Positions 56,539-64,000 of a stretch of 64,000 bases of DNA are shown here, piece by piece. Origin of the DNA: Grosmannia clavigera kw1407 (lineage: Eukaryota; Ascomycota; Sordariomycetes; Ophiostomatales; Ophiostomataceae). Location of the stretch: assembly GCF_000143105.1 (NCBI RefSeq), contig NW_014040778.1, positions 382,574-446,573 on the forward strand, read 5' to 3'. A model generated the notes under the pieces. That model saw only the letters and a list, made by a program, of their open reading frames with translations. It was not told the DNA's origin and made no database searches. The position numbers were made by a program, and so were the translations under genes. Position 1 is the stretch's first letter. Each line of letters begins with the position of its first letter.

Positions 56539-58354
56539 ATGGCCGCGATCAGCAGCGCATCAGAGAAAGGTGTCTTGGGCCCGGATGATTTGGGCGAGAT
56601 TTTGAGCATTGACGTGCCCAAATTGGCGTCGGAGGAAGCCCTCGACGATGTCTACCAAACGTACAAGTCGGCCGCCCTCGAAGACGTTTCGCCAGAGGAC
56701 GAGCGGCGGGTTCTGCGCAAGATCGACCTGCGCGTGGTGCCGATACTCTTTGGCACATACCTGCTTCAGTACCTTGTCCGTTTCGTCCTGTCCAGGGTGA
56801 TGGTCAGCCAGACTAACGCCAATTACAGGACAAAAACTCGCTGAACTTTGCTAGTGTGTACGGCCTGAAGAAGGCGACACATCTCAAAGGCCAGGACTAC
56901 TCCTGGCTGGGTAAGCTGCAAGGTGTTTGGCGATGGCGATGATCTGCAGGATAGGCCCTAACGCGTCCCAGGCAGCATCTTCTACTTTGGCTACTTGATC
57001 GCACAGTTCCCCGGATCCTACCTGCTGCAGAGGCTGCCAATCGGAAAGGTCGTCTCCATCGTGACTATTCTCTGGGGTGGCATCGTGATGACCACCCCGG
57101 GCTGCAGCTCGTTTGCCGGCATGTCGGTGAACCGCTTCTTCCTGGGCGTCACCGAGGCCGTGGTCAACCCGGCCTTTGTGCTGATCATGTCGACCTGGTA
57201 CACGGCCACAGAGCAGCCACTGCGGCTGGAGTCGTACTACTGCACCAACGGCATCGCCACCATGTTTGGCGGCCTGATCGGCTATGCCGTCGGCCACATT
57301 TCCACTGGCCTGCCCAAGTGGATGTACGTCTTCCTCATCTTCGGCTCCGCGAGTGTCGCCTGGGGCGTCGTGTCTCTCTTGGTTCTGCCGGACCTGCCGT
57401 CGACAGCGCGCTTCCTCAACGAACGCGAACGCGCCATCGCCATCAACCGGGTCTCGCAGAACAAACAGGGCGTCAAGAACCACCATTTCCGCAGCTACCA
57501 GGCCGTCCAGTGCGCAAAGGACCCCAAAACCTGGATCCTCTTCGTCATGGCTGTCGGCGCCCAGATCCCCAACTCAGCCCTCACCAGCTTCACCAGCATC
57601 ATCGTCGGCACCTTTGGCTTCGATACCCTCGGCACTCAGTACATGCAGATTCCCGGCGGCGCCGTCCAGTTTCTCGCCCTCATCATCGGTGGCTGGGTCT
57701 GCACCCGCTGGTCCAACCTGCGCTGCATCACCATGATCGTGGCCAATACCATCTGCATCATCGGCGCCGCCATGCTGGTGGGACTGCCAAACGACAGCAA
57801 GGTCCGTTTGCTTTCGTCCATTTCCGCTCACGTAAACACTGCTGACTAAACCCGCCTTCTTCAGTGGGGCCGTCTTGTTGGCCTTTGGCTTTGCTACTTC
57901 CAGGGCCTCGGCTTCAGCATTTCACTGACGATGGTGTCCTCCAATGTTGCTGGATACACAAAGAAGCAGCTGACTGGCGCTGTCCTCTTCACAGGATACT
58001 GTGTGGGGAACATCATCGGACCACAGACTTTCAAGTCCAGTGAGGCTCGTAAGTACTCCGTAGCTTTAAACCTCTTTGTACCAGCAGGCGCTGACTAAGC
58101 CATCAGCTCATTACCACAGCGCGTACATTGCCATGCTGGTGGGCTACACAGTCAAACTAGTCATGGTTATCGTGCTGTACATCTACATGTACCGCAGCAA
58201 CAAGGCACGTGATGCTGCAAGTGTGTCCGACGACAGTACGGCTGTCGAGATGGGCATGCTTGACCAGACCGAGCTCGATAACAAGGGGTTCAGGTGGGTT
58301 TGCCCCTTCTGGCAGTTACCGAGTTGTACTAACAGTGTTAGATACGTCTTATGA
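56539..58354 (+). CDS. Dal5-family MFS organic anion transporter
   Basis: Six exons: 56539-56775, 56829-56910, 56972-57801, 57865-58048, 58107-58293 and 58342-58354. They encode 510 residues with all phases closing. The last exon is only 13 nt and supplies the tail FRYVL that typifies the family. Marks include EDERRVLRKIDLRVVPILFG, the D-K-N-S-L-N-F-A-S start of TM2, RLPIGKVVSIVTILWG, FLGVTEAVVNPAFVLIMSTW and GPQTFKSSEAPHYHSAY. The branch imports allantoate, ureidosuccinate, pantothenate, nicotinate or related anions by proton symport at the plasma membrane; the exact substrate is not predictable. Intron 4 contains a TACTCCGTA copy (58054-58062). It has the same predicted length as the dead paralogue at 44.4 kb but is clearly divergent in sequence. 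Confidence 0.9.
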
Positions 58355-59413
58355 TGAAAGCGTGCTTTTCCTTGTGACAATCACGATGGTAGAAGATTTG
58401 TCTTTTAAAGTGATAGTATAGAACGAATATACATGCTTTCTATCGTGCTTCGCCTTCGTCAATGTGCTTTTTTCGTAGGCTCTACCTTGCTGAGGACTCT
58501 ACCCCGGCATAAGGATTACACGTATGGGGTTTTTCGAGCATTGTCCGAAGTGATGATTTTTATCAGGCACGTTACCAAAGGAAGTATAGTCTCGGACGTA
58601 TCATAGCGTTCTGAGATTACCGATCAGTTCATATCTATGGTAAATGCGGCTGGTTTTTTTGACCCAGTTTCAAGAAGCTTTGAATTTGGCCATATTGTTG
58701 CGTAGGTAAGTATTGTGCAAACCCCGGATCTCTTATGGTGCCACGCCTCAATTTACTAGACTAGTTACAGTAGCATTTTCTTCGTCGGTACAGGCGTGGT
58801 GAACTGGTAAGGCAGACGGCCTTGTACTAACTAGGCTGGTGGTTGTGGGCTGAAACTTATCTGACAGGTGCTTTGAGGCCTAGGCGTCTTCTTAGTCTCT
58901 GCGACTGTTACAGAGTAAAGGCGGCTGGTCTTTTTAGTAGCCGTCTGCCGAAGGCGCAGCTAATTTATGTCTGGTACAGGGCCAGACCTATCGCAAGCAT
59001 ACATTATACGCCGTCTGCTGTTGCCTCGCATTGACTGTTCGGGATAGAGGCATAGCCTCGTGCTAGTTCCACTTGTTTATTGACTGAAGTGGGGCATTTT
59101 CAATTCATATGCCGCTTCAGGGGACAGGCTGCCGGCTTCAGACAGCGCTGGCGAAGACATATTTGTGCTTAATATACGGAGTAGGTGGTGACGAAAGGGG
59201 GAGGGGGGTCTCCGCTAAAGCGGTGTCGTTTATTTCTTGCGTATTAAGGCGGGGCTTTATTCCCGTGTTATATTCGGCGTACACATGTGGCCGTCGGTAG
59301 GCAGGGCTATCTGACTTATCCCGATTTTAACAATCACCGAGCGTGCGCAACTTTAGGCGTAAGAAGTCTGTTCAACATATTAGCGTCCCCCACCGTCTTG
59401 AGGTAATAGCTGG
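58355..59413. other. Intergenic DNA
   Basis: About 1.06 kb. One TACGGAGTA copy is at 59175-59183. A GC-richer patch at 58790-59000 with short frames might be an old repeat relic, but nothing identifies it. Confidence 0.4.
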
Positions 59414-62052
59414 ATGGTGCCCAACATTGTAGCTGCCGAGCCTTCTCTTTCCCTTGAACAGTCAGATATCCCATCGAAGATGGAACACCTTTCTCCCGTC
59501 GGCGCCTCGCACATCAACATTCCATATCTTGGGACCGAGTGGTTCGAGGCAGGCTGTTTGCGCGACTGCTCAGAACTGGAGAATTTTAAGGGCTATTTGC
59601 ACCGCAAGAATTGGGTGCTTGACCGAACGACGGCGCGCTTGGTCTTCGGGAATCGAGGCCCAGACGAGATTGCTGAATTTCTCCAGACGGCATTCTACTT
59701 TGGGTGCCTCATATCTGTTTTCCGGACGGTGCAGATTCCGATCCAAACCAGCGACTTTCTCGAAAACTGTTCCAAGACTGGGAAGATCTTTGTTCGCACC
59801 ACTCGGTTGCAGGCTCTCATAGGCGCATGGATTGCGTTTGAAGAATCCGCGCCGACGATGAAGACCAGCTCAAAGTTTGACCGCGAGCAAACAATCAGCG
59901 AGATGCTCAACTACACATCCTATTTTCTCACCTTGTTCAGCGAGAAGAGTCAGGACATGTCTGAGCCCCATAAGAGTCAAATGCACCTCATCGAGCTGTC
60001 GATTATGGCCCTAGGAGTCTTGGCTCCACCTTCGCTGTCATACATGGCCGAAACATCCAGGACATGCCGACATGGGGGCACAGCTCCATCTTGAAGGCGC
60101 GGTTGCTAGAAAACGAATGGTGCGTAAGCGACACGCCCTTCTTCCCCGAGTCTACGACAAGAGCTGCCATCAGCGCCGAGTATTATTTTGGAGGACGCAA
60201 ATGTCCACGGCCTCGTGACGGCCATTCCGAGTGCATGGCGACTATTTGTAAAGCATATCTCGCCAATGTCGACGAAAAGACATATGAACAGACACATGCG
60301 CTTCCCGGTTGCCTCTGTTCGGCCAACGAAGTGCCGCACGAAGACATCTCTCGCATCGTTTCCACGGAGACTCCCTTGGTCAAGAATACCCCCTTAGTGA
60401 GATGGGATAACAAAGCTCTGACTGTTTCTGTCGCTGGTCCTCAGACCAAATATGTGGCAATTTCGCACGTGTAAGTAGAGTTCTTTCCCAAGTACCCCCT
60501 TTCTTCTCGGTGATGCAAGCATCTGAGTGTATCGCTGTGTCTATGTAATAACCATCCGTTGTTCCCTCAGCTGGTCCGATGGTCTGGGCAGCCGAGAAAA
60601 CGTGCTCCCGACATGCCAATTGACTCGCATACAGTCGCTAGTCAACAAGCTCTACAAGGAGCCGCACCGGTCATCAAACCACGACATGCTCCCGGCCACT
60701 ATCCACCAAAGCGACGACGACGATGATGACAACGACATGGTGCCCTTCTGGATAGACACGCTTTGCGTCCCGTCCTGGGATAAAGACCTGCGCAGAAAGG
60801 CTATCGAAAACATGGGTAACATTTGCCGCAGGGCAGATCGGGTCCTTGTGCTCGACGCCCACCTCCTCTGTCTTCCTCGCTCAGCCGACATTGTGGAAAG
60901 GTACGCAGGCATCCATCTGTCGAACTGGCATCACCGATTTGGACCCTGCAAGAGGGCCAGCTGGCGCAGAGTCTCTACTTCCAGCTCGCAGACGGGGCTG
61001 AGTCGTTTTACGACACGAACTACGTCGAGCTGCAGCGCTTCGATCCCAGGCTCCCGGAAATTTTGTGTTCGCCCCTGCGGAGCCTCTGCGCCCGGGAGCT
61101 CGAGGCATTTTATCGGTACGATGAAGGAAAGGCAGCTTACCGTGGCAGTGGCAGTGAGGGTGACGGCGACGGCGACGACCTCCCGGCCCGGATGCGGTCC
61201 TGTGCAAAGTATCTGGGAAGCCGACATACCAGCCGATCCGCAGACGAGCCGCTTTGCGTGGCCACAATATTAGGACTGAACCCTGGCAAGCTGTTGGAGA
61301 CATCAGACCGTGTCAAGCGCATGGCCCGTTTCTACGACCTCGTCGGCTTATTCGACCCCCGCATCATCTTCCACGAGCACCCGCGCCTCCCCGAAGAAGG
61401 CCATCGCTGGGCCCCGAGCTTCTTCTTGCAGCAAACTCCCGATATCATCACCTTGCGCGAGAATTCCTTCCTTGACCTGCCACCGGTGTCTATCATCCCC
61501 CTCGGCGGTGGCCTGCCCGTTCAGCTGGCGGGCTTTGATATCAGCGGCCTCCCCGAGACGGCCACGTTGTGCCAGGCCGGCCGTTCTCCTATATATTTTC
61601 GGCCAGAGACGCCCGTCCCCGTGCCTCTGCAACAGTGGTCGTGGGCACAGAAAACGGTGTGGTTTTCGTGTGCGTACACCTTAGAGCTGCTCCCGGATGC
61701 CGACGGGAAAATGCCGAATATCGGAGACTGTTCGAAAAAAAAAGAGCAATACGCCGCCATCTTGCCGGGGTTCCTCCATCCGGACTACCTTCCCGCCATT
61801 GGGGTCTTGGGACTCATCGTCGCTGACGGAAACGGAACAAGAGAGGAGAGCAAGCTTAATAAGAAAGACTGGACAAAGGGTAGCGGCCGGCCTGGTAACC
61901 AGATTTCGGCTCATTTGGTGCCGTGGAGGATCTCTGTAGATTACGTCTGTCGTGTGCGTGTGAGCTTGCCGCCGGCAGAAGCGATTCCGCAAGACATGTC
62001 TTTTGTGACCGGGAAGGCTTTTGGCTGGGATCAAAGTTGGTGCATTCGTTGA
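59414..62052 (+). pseudogene. HET-domain gene with a single frameshift
   Basis: The N-terminal region is helical. A 44-nt gap with weak intron signals (60017-60060, GTCTTG...CCAG) joins it to WGHSSILKARLLENEWC and a cysteine-bearing segment. A clear 100-nt intron (60471-60570) splits the HET core start, AISHVWSDGLG. The core continues with PFWIDTLCVPSWD, RRKAIENMGNI and ADRVLVLDAHLL. Near 60935, after DIVERYAGIHLSNWHHR, one base is missing: the next frame carries IWTLQEGQLAQSLYFQLADG and stays open for ~370 codons to 62052. No intron fits there. Intact HET proteins trigger cell death on non-self recognition during hyphal fusion. With the shift, translation would end at 61273 with an unrelated tail. 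A sequencing indel is the main alternative. Confidence 0.75.
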
Positions 62053-62593
62053 TAATGGAAACAAATGAAGGAAAAGAAGGGAAGTGGATTGTTCAGGGTG
62101 AAAAGTAGTACTGGGGTAGGGCATATGACTGTAACAATGTGTTGACGCTCCCGAAATCTCACAAAGCAGAAGAAGTAAGTCGAGCCTTTCATCGAGATAC
62201 CAGCTGAGGTCCAACCAGTTGAAACGAACGCTCCCGCGAAACGCAACTGGCAAGTACTCTGCCCAGCTCTTTAATATTGTGACAGCAAGGCTAAAAAATA
62301 TGGCCGTTTATTAGCCAGTTGCTTAATCTTGGCACACACGCTTCCGTCCGGTGATTGATGTGAAAAATCGCTAAATATTGAAAAATAGACGGAAGCTTCG
62401 GCTTACTCAGAAGAAGTTTCCCTGCAATGTTTTTTTGGAACTCTTACGCTATGGCGACCCGGTTCAATAGTTTCAGCTTGGCCTGGTTCGGTAGTCCATC
62501 TTTAGCAAGATACGACAGCTCCTGCAGCGAGCTTCTGCTCCTGCCTCTTCTGCCTCTTTTCCCTTTCTTGATCTTTCTCTAAGGCCGGCCTCC
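62053..62593. other. Intergenic DNA
   Basis: About 540 bp, no gene seen. Confidence 0.4.
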
Positions 62594-62935
62594 TCATTTG
62601 CCGGGCAAGACTTGGCGCTGGCCATGACACTGACCCAATAATGGCTTCTTTCCCAGCCGCTGCCGAAATGCGGTCTCCTTCCAGAAGTCGTACGTCTCAA
62701 ACAGGCGCGCCAGCAGCCACGACTGGTTCTGGCGCTGGTAGCCCGGTGATAGGTTGAACGCCTTAAGTGACATCTCGGGTTCACACGACACTCGCCGGTT
62801 GGCGCCCACGACTGCCATCAGCGCCCCCAAGACGACGTCACCGCCGACGATGAGCAACACCGAGAATATGTCGCTAGGCTCGGTCCATTGCGCTGAGAAC
62901 TGTGCGCTCGCCATGGACCACGTACCGTTGGTCAT
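62594..62935 (-). pseudogene. Shortened member of a fungal membrane-protein family
   Basis: From the ATG at 62935 the frame gives 113 residues: SAQWTEPSDIFSVLLIVGGD, then VVLGALMAVVGANR, NLSPGYQRQNQSWLLARLFE and TYDFWKE. The pattern W-x-x-P-x-x-I-F-x-x-L-x-x-I-G-G-D and the later N-x-x-x-G-Y-x-R-x-N-x-S-W recall a common family of fungal proteins of unknown function with several helices. In those, a further helical stretch separates 'IGGDVV' from the 'AVG' segment; here they are directly joined, so an internal part seems deleted. The C-terminal ~25 residues look unrelated. A real short gene cannot be excluded. Confidence 0.4.
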
Positions 62936-63852
62936 CTTTTGCCGCCGTCTGTCTATTGCACACGAAAGTATATTATCAAAGCCTTTGCCTGTTATTGATA
63001 TCGCGGGAGATGGCCTCTTCAGAACGTTTTTAGGTTCGGAAGAAATAAGAACTTGCGAACAGAAATTTGCTATGGATGTCACCCACAGGTTAAACATATC
63101 TTACGTCAGAAGCTGATAGCAATCCTACGTGGCAGCCTCTCATTGATTGGTAAGATGCTTTTCTCCCCTCATGCAAAAATGAGTCACACACTCTTTCCCA
63201 CTAGTTCAAGGCGAACTGCTTGCTTGGGACCACAGCTCACCCTTTCCAGTGTGTGATTGTGTAAGAACTTGTGCACTATTGCTATTGGCCTCCAATGTGA
63301 ACCATGTCCTCGTGCTCCTTTTCACACAAGTAAAAATGCCCAAGACGCGACGTAAAGTAAATAGAGCGGCGAAGTGATTAGAGACACTCGAAAAAAATAC
63401 CGTGGCTGTTAGTATGGCTGCTAGTAGCAGTCCCCGAATGCTGGCCCACCGTCGACGTCGCGCCTTTAGCATATATCATGAGTTCCTAATACGGCAATTG
63501 CGTCCTTTACGGAACTCCATTCCAGCTTCTGCAGCGCTTTGAACGACACGTGATCGCTTGAGCTTCGAACAACCCACATTAAGCCCGAGTTCGGACTGCT
63601 TCGGACGGCTTCGGCAGCGCTAGCGGTACTTGACCGCTTCCGAGCTGTCAAGGCTGCAGACTGGACAACCGTATAATAGCCTATGGACATCGGCCGTTCT
63701 CGGCACTCTCTTACAAAATACCTTCCAAGTTTACGGCAAGGCAGGATATATAAGGTCACAACTGCAGTGACTTCTGAACATCGGTTAGTACAACATACCA
63801 CATCTACTTTCTAGCAACTTTGAATTCCACATCCCTTTCATACATCTGCACA
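62936..63852. other. Intergenic DNA, ending in the UbiD promoter
   Basis: No gene is supported between 62936 and 63700. Near 63595-63625 the CTTCGGA motif is repeated (CTGCTTCGGACGGCTTCGG). The last 150 bp form the promoter of the next gene. Confidence 0.45.
63747..63754 (+). promoter_or_regulatory. TATA box of the UbiD-family gene
   Basis: TATATAAG lies about 100 nt upstream of the start codon, followed by a C/T-rich, CACAA-preceded ATG. This is a typical fungal core promoter. Confidence 0.6.
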
Positions 63853-64000
63853 ATGTCTCCTAACGCTCTCCCTTCCATGGATTTCCGCACCTTTGTCGAC
63901 GCTCTCAAGGCAGACGGTGACATTGTAGAAATCAACGAGGAATGCGATCCCTTCCTGGAAGTCAGTGCCATTATCAGACGAGTAGTCGAAAGTGACGAGA
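63853..64000 (+). CDS. UbiD-family decarboxylase, N-terminal part
   Basis: The first 49 codons are present before the window ends. MDFRTFVDALKADGDIVEIN followed by EECDPFLEVSAIIRRVVES matches the N-terminus of fungal UbiD/Fdc1 enzymes (prenylated-FMN-dependent decarboxylases of aromatic or alpha,beta-unsaturated acids such as ferulic, cinnamic or benzoic acids). The catalytic E-R-E residues and cofactor site lie beyond the window. Activity would need prenyl-FMN from a Pad1-type partner, not seen here. The start has a good context (CACAATGTC) and a TATA box at the right distance. Confidence 0.8.
   Translation, partial: MSPNALPSMDFRTFVDALKADGDIVEINEECDPFLEVSAIIRRVVESDE

Noticed and set aside
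58790..58870. Candidate second tRNA
   Set aside because: Some tRNA-like text (GGTGAACTGGTAAGGC) but no pairing acceptor stem or T arm could be formed.

Overview
The window is nuclear DNA of a filamentous ascomycete (Pezizomycotina). The evidence is short spliceosomal introns (about 44-117 nt, GT-AG plus two GC-AG), an intron-containing tRNA-Leu, and typical fungal families (Spherulin-4, OPT and Dal5 transporters, HET, F-box, Zn2Cys6 regulators, UbiD). A member of Sordariomycetes is my best guess from protein style, but I cannot fix genus or species. Gene islands with GC-rich third codon positions are separated by AT-richer, gene-poor DNA holding mutated relics and 16 exact copies of a 9-mer, TACGGAGTA.

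Layout. 0.8-2.3 kb: a GT31-type glycosyltransferase. 3.0-4.9 kb: a heavily mutated trypsin-fold protease relic. 5.3-7.0 kb: an RGG-rich conserved fungal protein. 8.6-11.4 kb: molybdenum cofactor sulfurase. 11.6-14.5 kb: a nine-exon oligopeptide transporter with a 6-nt micro-exon. 16.5-17.5 kb: a secreted Spherulin-4 glycosidase. 20.9-23.0 kb: a broken class I aminoacyl-tRNA-synthetase-like gene and an ASCH/PUA-like gene. 24.2-28.3 kb: a 2-oxoglutarate/Fe(II) dioxygenase and a secreted carboxylesterase. 28.5-31.4 kb: a dead NACHT-ankyrin gene. 31.7-34.6 kb: a drug MFS transporter beside a frameshifted Zn2Cys6 regulator. 35.0-36.3 kb: an F-box-like protein. 37.3 kb: tRNA-Leu(CAA). 37.5-38.4 kb: truncated regulator and esterase tails. 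39.4-40.5 kb: a dead amino-acid/choline permease. 40.8-42.0 kb: a DUF4185-like protein. 44.4-46.0 kb: a dead Dal5-family transporter. 46.7-49.6 kb: a TPR-ankyrin-TIR-like gene with one amber codon. 50.5-52.1 kb: a DEDDh exonuclease. 53.0-54.9 kb: a 14-TM MFS transporter. 56.5-58.4 kb: an intact Dal5-family transporter. 59.4-62.1 kb: a HET gene with one frameshift. 63.85 kb: the 5' end of a UbiD decarboxylase.

Two themes stand out. Most intact genes handle nutrients or xenobiotics (peptide and organic-anion uptake, drug efflux, esterases, Moco maturation, UbiD). By contrast, all three genes of allorecognition/innate-immunity type (NACHT-ANK, TPR-ANK-TIR-like, HET) are inactivated, two of them by a single lesion. 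Several nonsense codons are CAG to TAG, the CpA to TpA change expected of repeat-induced point mutation or ordinary C-to-T decay. All exon joins were made by hand from splice signals, reading-frame closure and remembered family motifs; no alignment or RNA evidence was available.
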